A stretch of 64,000 nucleotides of DNA from Pseudomonas aylmerensis. GTDB taxonomy: Bacteria > Pseudomonadota > Gammaproteobacteria > Pseudomonadales > Pseudomonadaceae. Shown one piece after another: positions 1 through 8,431 of the stretch; within the stretch, counting starts at the first letter, position 1, and each line of letters starts with the position of its first letter. The DNA is taken from NCBI RefSeq assembly GCF_001702265.1, contig NZ_MAUE01000010.1:62001-126000 (forward strand). Direction: 5' to 3'. The notes under the pieces are model-generated. The model ran no database searches and was not told where the DNA came from. It saw nothing but the letters and a program-made list of their open reading frames with translations. The translations under genes were made by a program, and so were the position numbers.

Positions 1-261
1 CGCCAGCATATCCAGGATCAGCGCGGCAAAAATCACCGGTTTGCGCCCCAGGTAATCTGACAGCGAGCCGACGGTCAACAGCGCCGCCAGGAGGCTCAAG
101 GCGTAGACCCCGAAGATCAGCGTGAGCATGCCCGCCGAAAAATGCAGGCCCTCCTGATACAGGTGGTACAACGGCGTCGGCGCACTGGAGGCCGCGAGAA
201 ACGTCAGCAAGGTGATCGCGAGGAACACCAGGCTGGAACGATGGGAAATAGGGCTGGACAT
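1..261 (-). CDS. MFS transporter, N-terminal part only
   Basis: This is the first 87 codons of a major facilitator superfamily permease whose 3' end lies beyond the left edge. Read on the minus strand from the ATG at 261, it begins MSSPISHRSSLVFLAITLL. A first membrane segment spans about residues 10-27 and a second about 45-63, followed by the loop 2-3 signature GSLSDYLGRKP (motif A, G-x-L-S-D-x-x-G-R-K) that defines the family. It diverges from a TetR regulator with a large operator-like palindrome between them, the usual layout for a drug or metabolite exporter controlled by its neighbour. The substrate cannot be told from this fragment. Confidence 0.85.
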   Translation of the reverse strand, partial: MSSPISHRSSLVFLAITLLTFLAASSAPTPLYHLYQEGLHFSAGMLTLIFGVYALSLLAALLTVGSLSDYLGRKPVIFAALILDMLA

Positions 262-264
262 GGG

Positions 265-305
265 CACGCTCCGCTAAAGCTAATATTTTGCTTTTGCGGA
301 GTGTG
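265..305. promoter_or_regulatory. operator-like inverted repeat between MFS and tetR genes
   Basis: Arms 265-280 (CACGCTCCGCTAAAGC) and 290-305 (GCTTTTGCGGAGTGTG) are inverted copies matching at 14 of 16 positions around the AT-rich 9-base centre TAATATTTT. It sits in the 91-bp gap between the divergent starts of the MFS permease and the TetR gene, so it is the natural site for the TetR protein to repress both. Its regulatory role is inferred from position and symmetry. Confidence 0.6.
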
Positions 306-352
306 CTACTCGCCAGCGCTTAAAGCAAATTCTTTGTGTTAAGGTCACAAGC

Positions 353-892
353 ATGGCGATAAAAGAAGGCCTCCGCCCGGGGGGCCGCAGTGCCCGGGTA
401 CAAGAATCGGTCCATTCGGCAGTGCGTGAATTGCTGGAAACCCATGAGCGCTCCAGCGTCACCGTACCGATGATTGCTGCGCGCGCGGGCGTCACGCCCT
501 CGACCATCTACCGGCGTTGGGGCGATTTGTCGGTGCTGCTCGCAGACGTGGCCCTGGCCCGCATGCGCCCCGACAGCGCGCCCGCCGACACCGGCAGCCT
601 GCGCGGCGACCTGCAAGCCTGGGCCGAGCAATACCTGGATGAAATGAGTTCAGAGCCCGGTCGCAACATGATGCGCGACCTGCAATGCATGATCACGCCG
701 GGTTACTGCGTGAGTATCTTGAGTGGGCAGTTGCAGGCGATTGTCGACCGCTATCCGGATCAATCGCCACCGAGCGTGGACCACTTGATCAATCTGCTGG
801 CGGCGCCGACGGTGTTTCGGATTCTCTTCTCATCCGCGCCGCTGTCGGTGCAAGAGCTGCACGGCCTGATCGAGCTGGCACTCAAACCCTGA
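353..892 (+). CDS. TetR/AcrR family transcriptional regulator
   Basis: This 179-residue one-component repressor has an N-terminal three-helix DNA-binding domain (about residues 14-60) with the helix-turn-helix segment MIAARAGVTPSTIYRRWG, followed by a ligand-sensing helical domain from about residue 70. The ATG at 353 follows an AAGG ribosome-binding sequence about 8 bases upstream. It diverges from the MFS permease at the left edge and probably controls that gene and itself through the palindrome at 265-305. The C-terminal domain gives no clue to the inducer. The fold assignment is firm; the target is inferred from layout. Confidence 0.88.
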   Translation: MAIKEGLRPGGRSARVQESVHSAVRELLETHERSSVTVPMIAARAGVTPSTIYRRWGDLSVLLADVALARMRPDSAPADTGSLRGDLQAWAEQYLDEMSSEPGRNMMRDLQCMITPGYCVSILSGQLQAIVDRYPDQSPPSVDHLINLLAAPTVFRILFSSAPLSVQELHGLIELALKP

Positions 893-910
893 AGGCACAC
901 TGCAAAAACC

Positions 911-1003
911 AATGTGGGAGCGGGCTTGCTTGCGAATGCGGTGGATCAGTCAGAGATGGATCGACTGACAAACTGCATTCGCGAGCAAGCCCGCTCCCAC
1001 ATT
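911..1003. repeat. REPIN: paired REP palindromes
   Basis: Two inverted copies of a Pseudomonas-type REP (left arm 911-938, core GTGGGAGCGGGCTTGC; right arm 975-1003) face each other across 36 bases. The element fills the gap between tetR and the convergent ABC permease, where it can form a long hairpin in RNA from either side. Confidence 0.85.
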
Positions 1004-1019
1004 TTTGACCGCGTCGAGG

Positions 1020-1799
1020 TTACGTACGCATCCCACGCCCGCTCACCAGCAACCGCGCACAACCGATGTACAGCACCACGGTCGCCACGAGCATGAAGGT
1101 GATCGCCACGCTGATCTTGATGTCCGACACGCCCAGGATGCCGTAGCGGAAGGCGTTGACCATATGCAGCACCGGGTTGGCCAGCGACACGGTCTGCCAG
1201 AACGGCGGCAGCAAGGTGATGGAGTAGAACACCCCGCCCAAGTACGTCAGCGGTGTCAGCACGAAAGTCGGGATGATCGAGATGTCATCGAAGTTGCGCG
1301 CAAACACCGCGTTGATGAAGCCAAGCAGCGAGAAGATCGTCGCGGTCAGCACCACCACCAGCAAGGTGACCCCGAGGTGGTGTACCTGCAGGTGGGTGAA
1401 AAACAGCGACAGCAGCGTCACAATCACCCCGACCATCAGGCCACGCAGCACGCCGCCCAGGGTGTAGCCGATCAGGATGGTGTGCGGCGAGACCGGCGAG
1501 ACCATCAATTCCTCGATGGAGCGCTGGAACTTGCTGCCGAAGAAGCTGGAGACCACGTTACCGTAGGAGTTGGTGATCACCGACATCATGATCAGGCCCG
1601 GCACGATGTACTCCATGTAGGTGAAGCCACCCATGTCGCCAATCTGCCGGCCGATCAGGTTACCGAAGATCACGAAGTACAGGACCATGGTGATCGCCGG
1701 CGGCAGCAGGGTCTGCGGCCAGATCCGGGTAAAGCGCTTCACTTCGCGGTAGACGATGGTTTGCAGCGCGACAATGTTGGGTTGCAGTTCGGAACTCAT
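1020..1799 (-). CDS. ABC-2 type transporter permease (YadH-like)
   Basis: This is the 259-residue membrane subunit of an ABC-2 exporter. It has about six hydrophobic segments; the first follows the charged N-terminus near residues 30-50 (PAITMVLYFVIFGNLIG) and the last is at 230-250. The charged stretch between segments 2 and 3 contains FGSKFQRSIEELMVSP, matching the conserved coupling-helix region of the YadH/DrrB group. Its ATG overlaps the last four bases of the ATPase gene (ATGA), so the two are translationally coupled and should form one complex. The family exports hydrophobic compounds, polysaccharides or drugs; the substrate of this pair is unknown. Confidence 0.88.
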   Translation of the reverse strand: MSSELQPNIVALQTIVYREVKRFTRIWPQTLLPPAITMVLYFVIFGNLIGRQIGDMGGFTYMEYIVPGLIMMSVITNSYGNVVSSFFGSKFQRSIEELMVSPVSPHTILIGYTLGGVLRGLMVGVIVTLLSLFFTHLQVHHLGVTLLVVVLTATIFSLLGFINAVFARNFDDISIIPTFVLTPLTYLGGVFYSITLLPPFWQTVSLANPVLHMVNAFRYGILGVSDIKISVAITFMLVATVVLYIGCARLLVSGRGMRT

Positions 1800-2728
1800 A
1801 CCGCCACCTTCGCCAGATTTTTCTCCACCAGGGACACGAACAACTCCTCGAGGCGATTGGTTTTATTGCGCAGGCTCAGCACTTCAATGTTCTGGGCCGC
1901 CAACTGGGTGAACAGCGCGGTGATGCCCATGGCCTTGTCCACCTGGACTTCCAGGGTATGGCTGTCCACCAGGCGGCTCGGGTAGCCGAGCAGTTGCGGC
2001 GAGACCGACAGGTTGTTCTTCAGGTCGAGCAGGAAAGTCTCCACATGCAACTGGCCCAGCAGGTTACGCATGCTGGTGTTCTCGACGATGGTGCCGTGGT
2101 CGATGATGCCGATGTTGCGGCACAGCTGCTCAGCCTCTTCCAGGTAGTGGGTGGTGAGGATGATGGTGATGCCCTTCTGGTTCAGCTCGGTGAGGAAGGT
2201 CCACATCGAACGGCGCAGCTCGATGTCCACGCCAGCGGTGGGCTCGTCGAGGATCAGCAGGCGCGGTTCATGCACCAGCGCACGTGCGATCATCAGGCGC
2301 CGCTTCATGCCGCCGGACAGCGAGCGCGAAGGCACGTCGCGCTTGTCCCACAGGCCCAACTGGGTCAGATACTGCTCGGCACGTTCCTTGGCGACTTTCG
2401 CCGGAATGCCGTAGTAACCCGCCTGGGTCACGACGATGTCGAAGGTCTTTTCAAACTGGTTGAAGTTGAATTCCTGGGGCACCACGCCGATCGAACGCTT
2501 GAGCGCCGCCGGGGATTTGTCCAGGTCATGCCCGAAGATATTCACCGTGCCGCTGGTCTTGTTGACCAGTGTCGAGAGGATACCGATGGTGGTGGATTTG
2601 CCGGCACCGTTGGGGCCGAGCAAGGCGAAGAAATCACCCTCGGCAACGTCCAGATCGATACCACTCAGGGCCTGGAAACCGTTGCCGTAGGTTTTGGTTA
2701 GCTGCCGGATGGACAGAGCGGAACTCAT
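1796..2728 (-). CDS. ABC transporter ATP-binding protein (YadG-like)
   Basis: This 310-residue cytoplasmic ATPase drives the permease encoded just downstream. It shows Walker A GPNGAGKST at about residue 39, the Q-loop near VVPQEFNF, the signature SLSGGMKRR at about 138, Walker B LLILDEPTAG near 158 and the switch histidine in TTHYLEEAE. The C-terminal 80 residues resemble the regulatory extension common in ABC-2 ATPases. The chosen start is ATG at 2728; no strong ribosome-binding sequence precedes it, so a slightly different start is possible. The two genes form a complete exporter without a periplasmic binding protein, which fits export rather than uptake. Confidence 0.92.
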   Translation of the reverse strand: MSSALSIRQLTKTYGNGFQALSGIDLDVAEGDFFALLGPNGAGKSTTIGILSTLVNKTSGTVNIFGHDLDKSPAALKRSIGVVPQEFNFNQFEKTFDIVVTQAGYYGIPAKVAKERAEQYLTQLGLWDKRDVPSRSLSGGMKRRLMIARALVHEPRLLILDEPTAGVDIELRRSMWTFLTELNQKGITIILTTHYLEEAEQLCRNIGIIDHGTIVENTSMRNLLGQLHVETFLLDLKNNLSVSPQLLGYPSRLVDSHTLEVQVDKAMGITALFTQLAAQNIEVLSLRNKTNRLEELFVSLVEKNLAKVAV

Positions 2729-2794
2729 ATCGGATTACGCACCAAAGAAGGGAATAGAAACAATAGATGAGGGCGCAGCCCACGTAGTTCAACG

Positions 2795-2830
2795 GCGGCG
2801 CATGACAAGCATGGTGCTTGCCCGCGCCGC
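2795..2830. other. GC-rich inverted repeat between GST and ABC genes
   Basis: Outer arms GCGGCGC (2795-2801) and GCGCCGC (2824-2830) are perfectly complementary, and inner arms AAGCA/TGCTT (2807-2811 and 2815-2819) extend the hairpin. No T-run follows on either strand, so it is not a clear terminator. It may end or attenuate transcription from the GST gene into the ABC operon. Confidence 0.4.
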
Positions 2831-2862
2831 ACAAGTACAGTCACCCGTATTAATAGTGGGTA

Positions 2863-3480
2863 TTAAGTCAACGCAGTCATGACCGCCTTGCGGTAGGCCG
2901 GACGCTGCTGCAGGCGCTGGTACCAGGCCTCCAGGTGGGGCATCGAAGGCCGTTCGATGGGCATTTCAAACCAGGCGTAGATGAAGCTGCCCAGGGGAAT
3001 ATCGCCGATGCCGATTTCATTGCCCGACAGATACGGCTGCACTGCGAGCGCCTGGTCGACGGTCTTGAGCACATCGATACAGGTCTTGCGCCCGGCGTGG
3101 ATGGTGTCCCAGTTCTGTTTGTCCGCGGGGGTGCGCAGCACGCCCCAGAACACGGTCCTGAACGGGTCGGCGAAGGTCGACGTGGTCCAGTCCATCCACT
3201 TTTCAGCGTTGGCCCGCGCCTTCAGGTCGGTGGGATACAAGCTGGATGCCTGCTGGGCACACAGATAACGCACGATGGTGTTGGATTCCCACAACACGAA
3301 GTCACCGTCTTCGATCATCGGCACCCGGCCGTTGGGGTTCAACGCCCGGTATTGCGGCGTGTCGACCACACCAAAAGCCCCGCCCGCATCAATTGCCTCA
3401 TAGTCCAGGCCGAGTTCCTCGGCGCACCAGAGTGCCTTCCTGACGTTTGATGAATTTTTACGACCCCAGATTTTCAGCAT
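2863..3480 (-). CDS. glutathione S-transferase family protein
   Basis: This 205-residue cytosolic enzyme of the glutathione transferase superfamily conjugates glutathione to electrophiles or reduces small oxidised molecules. Residues 1-80 form the thioredoxin-like domain, with a likely catalytic serine in GRKNSSNVRK, the cis-proline motif NGRVPMIEDGDFVLWES and the glutathione-contacting ES pair. The helical domain follows (about 88-200). The short length and serine region suggest a bacterial theta/beta-like class. It is co-directional with the ABC exporter 134 bp downstream, but the GC-rich repeat between them suggests separate transcripts. The physiological substrate cannot be read from sequence. 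Confidence 0.88.
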   Translation of the reverse strand: MLKIWGRKNSSNVRKALWCAEELGLDYEAIDAGGAFGVVDTPQYRALNPNGRVPMIEDGDFVLWESNTIVRYLCAQQASSLYPTDLKARANAEKWMDWTTSTFADPFRTVFWGVLRTPADKQNWDTIHAGRKTCIDVLKTVDQALAVQPYLSGNEIGIGDIPLGSFIYAWFEMPIERPSMPHLEAWYQRLQQRPAYRKAVMTALT

Positions 3481-3536
3481 GACCGCGCCTTATTGTTGAT
3501 GAACATGGCTAGATGAACGCAGCAGCATACGCCGGT

Positions 3537-4196
3537 TCACGCGCGGCTCAAATCACTCTGCATATCGCCCAGCAACGTCGGCATGTCCTCGGCAAACAAG
3601 TGCGGGTAACACTGCTGTATATGGGCGAAGAAAAATGCCTCGGGCACGTCGGGAAATTGCCCGTGGTCCACCACGTACTCCATCGAGCGCTGGCCCTGGC
3701 GATTGAACGCATGGAAAACACTGTCGTGGAGGCCATCGAACTCCAGCGGCGGCACATCGAACAACTCGCACAACTGGCTGTTGAACGCCGGCGTCGCCTT
3801 GACCCAGCGACCGCGCAGGTACAGTTCGGTGTAGCCGTGCATGGCGAACACATCGCTTTTGAGCAACGCGATCAGGCGTGGCGTCGACAGGTGATTGCGC
3901 ACGTCGGCCAGGCCGATGCGTGCCGGGATCCCGCAGTGGCGGGCACAGGCAGCGAGCAAGGTGGCCTTGGGCACGCAGTAGCTTTCGCCGGCGGCCAGGG
4001 CATGGCTGGCGCTCAGGGTGCCTGGGTCGCGACTGAAGGTGTAGGGGTTGTAGCGAATCGCCTCACGTACGGCGTAATAAAGACTGACCGCCTGGTCACT
4101 TAAATCCGCGCTGGGACCACGATGTTTTTCGGCGAACTCCACCACCGCAGGGTGGTCACTATCGATGAAGCGGCTGGGACTCAGGTACGTATCCAT
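3537..4196 (-). CDS. transglutaminase-like domain protein
   Basis: This 219-residue cytoplasmic protein of the transglutaminase/protease-like superfamily has no signal peptide. The start is the ATG at 4196, preceded by GGAG nine bases upstream. The catalytic cysteine lies in ESYCVPKATLLAAC and the histidine in FAMHGYTELYLRGRW. The third triad position, normally Asp in a DPT-like motif, reads ATPAFN here, so the Asp appears replaced. Members often act as cysteine peptidases or as peptide-binding relatives. It diverges from fadE across 191 bp with no obvious operator. The fold assignment is good, but activity is uncertain because of the substitution. Confidence 0.75.
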   Translation of the reverse strand: MDTYLSPSRFIDSDHPAVVEFAEKHRGPSADLSDQAVSLYYAVREAIRYNPYTFSRDPGTLSASHALAAGESYCVPKATLLAACARHCGIPARIGLADVRNHLSTPRLIALLKSDVFAMHGYTELYLRGRWVKATPAFNSQLCELFDVPPLEFDGLHDSVFHAFNRQGQRSMEYVVDHGQFPDVPEAFFFAHIQQCYPHLFAEDMPTLLGDMQSDLSRA

Positions 4197-4387
4197 GAGC
4201 TTGATCTCCGAAGGAAGCCTTGAGTTTAACGACAGGTCCGCCACAGAGATAACGACGATTCGGCCAAATGTCGGCGCCTGAAGATGGGTGCTTCCAGCAC
4301 AACTCGTTACACCCTGATCACCCCGCTTGCTCGGATGCCGACTAAGCTCGTTGGTGGTTTCGCCCCTGGTTTCACGGAGGATTGAAT

Positions 4388-6835
4388 ATGCTGTTGTTGT
4401 GGATACTGGTTCTGGTGGTCGGCATTGCCTACCTGGCACACCGGCGCACCGCGCCCCTGCCCGCCCTGGGCGTGGTCGCCGTCTACCTGTTGGCGATGGG
4501 CGCCTGGAGTCACGCTCCCGGCTGGTTGCTGCTGATCTTCTGGGTGCTGCTGGCCGCCGTCGCGGCGCCGTTGTTGCTACCGGACCTGCGCCGCCAATAC
4601 TTCACCAAGCCGCTGTTCAGCTGGTTCCAGAAAGTCCTGCCGCCGATGTCCGAGACCGAGCGCGATGCCATCGACGCCGGCACCGTGTGGTGGGACGGCG
4701 AACTGTTCAGCGGTCGCCCGGACTGGGACAAGTTGCTGGCCTATCCCAAGGCGCAACTGACCGAAGAAGAACAAGCGTTCATCGACGGCCCGACCGAAGA
4801 ACTCTGCGCCATGGTCAGCGACTGGGAAATCGGCCAGGCCATGGACCTGCCGCCCGCTGCCTGGGAGCACATCAAGACCCACGGTTTCTTCGCCCTGATC
4901 ATTCCCAAGGAATACGGCGGCAAGGGCTTCTCCGCGTATGCGCACTCACAAGTCGCGATGAAACTCGCCACCCGCAGCGGCGACCTGGCGTCCACCGTGA
5001 TGGTGCCCAACTCACTCGGCCCGGCCGAATTGCTGCTGCACTACGGCACCGATGAGCAACGCAACCACTACCTGCCGCGCCTGGCGCGCGGCGATGACAT
5101 CCCCTGCTTCGCCCTGACCGGCCCGCTGGCCGGCTCCGACGCCGGCGCCATGCCCGACACCGGCGTGATCTGCAAAGGCGAATGGGAAGGCAAGGAAACC
5201 CTCGGCCTGCGCCTCAACTGGGAAAAACGCTACATCACCCTGGGGCCGGTCGCGACCCTGCTCGGCCTGGCCTTCAAGGCACATGACCCGGACCACCTGC
5301 TGGGCGAGGAAGAAGACCTGGGCATCAGCCTGGCGCTGATCCCCACCGACACCCCCGGCGTGGAAATCGGCCGTCGCCACCTGCCCCTGGGCGCTGCCTT
5401 CATGAACGGCCCCAACTCCGGCAAGGACGTGTTCATCCCCCTGGAATTCCTCATTGGTGGCCAGGAAATGCTCGGCAAGGGCTGGATGATGTTGATGAAC
5501 TGCCTGTCGGTCGGCCGTTCGATCTCCCTGCCCGCTGTCGGCACCGGCGCCGCCAAGTTCACCAGCCTGGTCACCGGCCAGTACGCCCAGGTGCGTGAGC
5601 AATTCAACGTGCCGCTGTCGGCCTTCGAAGGTATCCAGGAAGCCCTGGCGCGCATCGGCGGCAACGCCTGGCTGATGGACAGCGCGCGCATGCTCACCGC
5701 CAACGCCGTCGACCTGGGCGAAAAACCCTCGGTGCTGTCGGCGATCCTCAAGTACCACCTGACCGAGCGCGGTCGTGAATGCATCAGCCACGCCATGGAT
5801 GTGCACGGTGGCAAGGGCATCATCATGGGCCCCAACAACTACCTGGGCCGCAGCTGGCAGGGTGCGCCGATCTTCATCACGGTAGAAGGCGCGAACATCC
5901 TCTCGCGCAACCTGATGATCTTCGGCCAGGGCGCCATCCGCTGCCATCCGTTCGTGCTCAAGGAAATGGCCCTGGCCGGTCGCGAAGACCATGACCAGGC
6001 ACTCAAGGAGTTCGACGGCCTGCTGATGCAGCATATCGGTTTCGCCGTGAGCAACGCCGCCAGCACCCTGGTGCTGAACCTGGGCGTGGGCCACTTCGAA
6101 AAAGCTCCGGGCAACCGCCTCAGCCAAGGTTACTTCCGCGCCCTGAATCGCCAGGCTGCCGCCTTCGCCCTGCTCGCCGACCTGAGCATGATGCTGCTCG
6201 GCGGCGAGTTGAAGCGCCGCGAACGCCTGTCCGCGCGCCTGGGCGATGTGCTGAGCCACATGTACCTGGCCTCGGCAGCACTCAAGCGTTATCACGACCT
6301 GGATTCGCCGGATCACCTGGAACCGCTGTTCGCCTGGGCCATGGAAGAAAGCCTCGGCGAGTCGGAGCGCGCACTGGATGAACTGCTCAGCAACTTCCCG
6401 AACAAGGTACTGGGCTGCCTGCTGCGGGTCATCGTGTTCCCGTTCGGGCGTCGCCATACCGGGCCGTCCGACGCGCTGGATGCCGAAGTGGCCGCGGTGA
6501 TTGGCCGTGCCAAAGGCGACCCGACCCTGGAAGAACTGCTGGCCGGCTGCTACCGCCCACAATCGGCGGAAGATCCGGTGGGCGCCCTGCAACATGCTTA
6601 CGACCTGCTGGGTGCCAGCCACCCACTGCAGAAAAAGCTGCACAGCGCGCTCAAAAGCGGCCAGGTCAAGCCGACTGCCGGCGAACATGCGATCGACGCT
6701 GCATTGCACGCCGGCGTGCTGCAACCGGCTGAAGCACAGACCTTGCGTGACGCCGAGGCGGCGCGGCGCAAGGTGATCGACGTGGATGATTTCAGCAAGG
6801 AAGAGCTGGAACACACCGAGGGTAAAGTCCGCTGA
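4388..6835 (+). CDS. fadE: acyl-CoA dehydrogenase, FadE type
   Basis: This large FAD enzyme (815 residues) catalyses the first step of fatty-acid beta-oxidation, making trans-2-enoyl-CoA from acyl-CoA. Two membrane helices at residues 1-17 and about 24-60 anchor it. The dehydrogenase domain runs from about 75 to 530 and includes CFALTGPLAGSDAGA (flavin/substrate loop) and the EGAN motif near 497, where family members place the catalytic glutamate. The C-terminal 250 residues match the DUF1974 extension of long-chain FadE. The ATG at 4388 is chosen because GGAGG lies 7 bases upstream; a TTG at 4382 is too close to it. A hairpin terminator follows at 6856. Pseudomonads usually carry several FadE paralogues, so chain-length preference is open. 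Confidence 0.93.
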   Translation: MLLLWILVLVVGIAYLAHRRTAPLPALGVVAVYLLAMGAWSHAPGWLLLIFWVLLAAVAAPLLLPDLRRQYFTKPLFSWFQKVLPPMSETERDAIDAGTVWWDGELFSGRPDWDKLLAYPKAQLTEEEQAFIDGPTEELCAMVSDWEIGQAMDLPPAAWEHIKTHGFFALIIPKEYGGKGFSAYAHSQVAMKLATRSGDLASTVMVPNSLGPAELLLHYGTDEQRNHYLPRLARGDDIPCFALTGPLAGSDAGAMPDTGVICKGEWEGKETLGLRLNWEKRYITLGPVATLLGLAFKAHDPDHLLGEEEDLGISLALIPTDTPGVEIGRRHLPLGAAFMNGPNSGKDVFIPLEFLIGGQEMLGKGWMMLMNCLSVGRSISLPAVGTGAAKFTSLVTGQYAQVREQFNVPLSAFEGIQEALARIGGNAWLMDSARMLTANAVDLGEKPSVLSAILKYHLTERGRECISHAMDVHGGKGIIMGPNNYLGRSWQGAPIFITVEGANILSRNLMIFGQGAIRCHPFVLKEMALAGREDHDQALKEFDGLLMQHIGFAVSNAASTLVLNLGVGHFEKAPGNRLSQGYFRALNRQAAAFALLADLSMMLLGGELKRRERLSARLGDVLSHMYLASAALKRYHDLDSPDHLEPLFAWAMEESLGESERALDELLSNFPNKVLGCLLRVIVFPFGRRHTGPSDALDAEVAAVIGRAKGDPTLEELLAGCYRPQSAEDPVGALQHAYDLLGASHPLQKKLHSALKSGQVKPTAGEHAIDAALHAGVLQPAEAQTLRDAEAARRKVIDVDDFSKEELEHTEGKVR

Positions 6836-6855
6836 GTCCAGCGGTCATATAAATA

Positions 6856-6891
6856 CGGGCGCGAGGGCTATATACTCTCGCGCCCGTTTTT
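6856..6891 (+). terminator. rho-independent terminator after fadE
   Basis: Ten-base perfect arms CGGGCGCGAG (6856-6865) and CTCGCGCCCG (6877-6886), with an 11-base loop, are followed by a run of T. It separates fadE from the small gene starting at 6911. Confidence 0.85.
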
Positions 6892-6910
6892 GCTTTAGAG
6901 GACTTATCTC

Positions 6911-7318
6911 GTGTCCAACGTCGTTGCCGATCATCTCGTCTTGCTCGACCACTTGCGCAGCATCCTGGTTGCCGTCGGCGAAGCCGAACAGGTACCCGAG
7001 GAAAGCCACACCCTGTTCCTGGAGCGCTTCGACGAATTGCGCGCCCTGCTGCCGATCGACCCGATCGAAAGCCAGTACCTGGGCCAGGACCTGATGAGCC
7101 AGGTCATCCTGCGCTACCCACAGATTGCCCACCTGGTACCGCGCGACCTGCTGTGGTTCTTCGGTGGTGACTGCCTGCACTTCATGCCTGACGAAGAACT
7201 GGACCTGTACCAGGCCCTGGAAGAGCGTCGCTTCGAAGCCGAACAGAACGACGAACCGTTCGACTGGAACCAGGAAAAGCAGCTGCTGGCCATGCCGCAG
7301 GACCAGAGCAAGCACTGA
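6911..7318 (+). CDS. conserved Pseudomonas protein of unknown function
   Basis: This 135-residue, strongly acidic soluble protein has no signal peptide, membrane segment or known catalytic motif. It is rich in Leu, Glu and Asp and looks all-helical, with a central LVPRDLLWFFGGDCLHFM stretch and an acidic tail ending DQSKH. Translation starts at GTG 6911, supported by GAGGA about 8 bases upstream. I recall the gene after this fadE in other pseudomonads as the uncharacterised PA2817-type family, which fits size and position but is from memory. The fadE terminator lies just upstream, so it may have its own promoter or depend on readthrough. Function unknown. Confidence 0.7.
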   Translation: MSNVVADHLVLLDHLRSILVAVGEAEQVPEESHTLFLERFDELRALLPIDPIESQYLGQDLMSQVILRYPQIAHLVPRDLLWFFGGDCLHFMPDEELDLYQALEERRFEAEQNDEPFDWNQEKQLLAMPQDQSKH

Positions 7319-7373
7319 TCAACCCCCACTATTTCCCTTGCCGGTGATGGCGGCCTTGAGTCCAGCGGTGGCT

Positions 7374-8342
7374 TCAAGGGCTCATCGCCGGCGCCCCGGC
7401 TCCTACCAGGTGTTGGCGGCGCAATGTCGGCTCCTTCGCCATGCATTCCACCAGATAGTCGATAAACACCCGCAACTTCGGCGACAGGTACCGCGTCGGC
7501 GAATGCAGCAACCACGCCTCGCCATGGTAGGACGCAATAAAGTCCCATGCCGGCAACACATGCACCAAGCGCCCCTCCTCCAAGGCATGCCGCGCGGTGA
7601 AATACGGCAGGCTGCCAATCCCCACATGCTGCAACACCGCATCCAGGCGTACCCCGGTGTGGTTCGCCGCATAACGCCCGTGCACACCTACCGTTACCGT
7701 CTTGCCCGCCTGGCGAAATTTCCAGCGTGAGTCCGCCGGCGTTTCACCCAGATAGATGCAGCTGTGTGCGAGCAAATCCTGGGGGTGACCCGGCGTGCCG
7801 TGCTCGGCCAGGTACTGTGGGGTCGCGCACAACAAGTGCTCGATGGGCAACAGCTGCCGTCCGACCAGCCCCGGCGGCGGGCTGTCGGTGATGCGGATGC
7901 TCAGGTCCACGTTGTCATCGATCAGGTCCACGTGCCGGTCCTCGAGGATCAGTTGCACATCGACCTTGGGATAGCGCCGCAGAAACTCCGGCATATGCGG
8001 GTGCACCACAAACCGCCCCACCGCCTTGGGCACACTGACCCGCACCTGACCTTCGGCCTCATGGGTGAACTGGCCGCTGACCTCCATGACCGAACGCGCC
8101 GCGTTGACCATCTCCTGGCAACGCTTGAACACCTCTTCCCCGCCCTCGCTCAGGCGCAGTTTGCGCGTAGTGCGTTGCAGCAAACGGGTGGCCAGGGCCT
8201 TTTCCAGGTGCGAGATGCTGCGACTCACCGAAGACGGCGAAGCCCCCATCTGCCGGGCCGCCTCGGAAAAGCTGCCGGCTTCCACTACCTTGACGAAAAT
8301 CGCCATTTCACCCAGCAGCGGCAAGGGAAGATTGATGCTCAT
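7374..8342 (-). CDS. LysR family transcriptional regulator
   Basis: This 322-residue LysR-type regulator has an N-terminal winged helix-turn-helix (about residues 8-67, including GSFSEAARQMGASPSSVSRS) joined by a linker helix to a two-lobed effector domain (about 90-300). The ATG at 8342 fits the family alignment; an ATG 15 bases upstream is the alternative, and neither has a strong ribosome site. It diverges from the alanyl-tRNA editing gene across 89 bp, but LysR proteins of this AaeR/DmlR-like group often regulate distant or neighbouring redox and transport genes, so the target is open. Its last codons run into a REP-like sequence (7381-7407), giving a C-terminal GAGAPAMSP tail that is probably repeat-derived. 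Confidence 0.88.
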   Translation of the reverse strand: MSINLPLPLLGEMAIFVKVVEAGSFSEAARQMGASPSSVSRSISHLEKALATRLLQRTTRKLRLSEGGEEVFKRCQEMVNAARSVMEVSGQFTHEAEGQVRVSVPKAVGRFVVHPHMPEFLRRYPKVDVQLILEDRHVDLIDDNVDLSIRITDSPPPGLVGRQLLPIEHLLCATPQYLAEHGTPGHPQDLLAHSCIYLGETPADSRWKFRQAGKTVTVGVHGRYAANHTGVRLDAVLQHVGIGSLPYFTARHALEEGRLVHVLPAWDFIASYHGEAWLLHSPTRYLSPKLRVFIDYLVECMAKEPTLRRQHLVGAGAPAMSP

Positions 8343-8431
8343 AGCGCACAGGTCCATTGAGAGTTGAGCGGATTATCACCCATCTACGCACTATTTATAC
8401 TGCTCGCAGAACCTTGATGCGGATGTAGATA

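Noticed and set aside
1005..1985. Open frame antisense to the ABC permease and ATPase
   Set aside because: It overlaps two confident overlapping ABC genes on the other strand, and its translation is His/Gln/Arg-rich low complexity.
5012..6814. 600-codon open frame antisense to fadE
   Set aside because: High-GC third positions of fadE keep this frame open; no motif, start site or family character is present.
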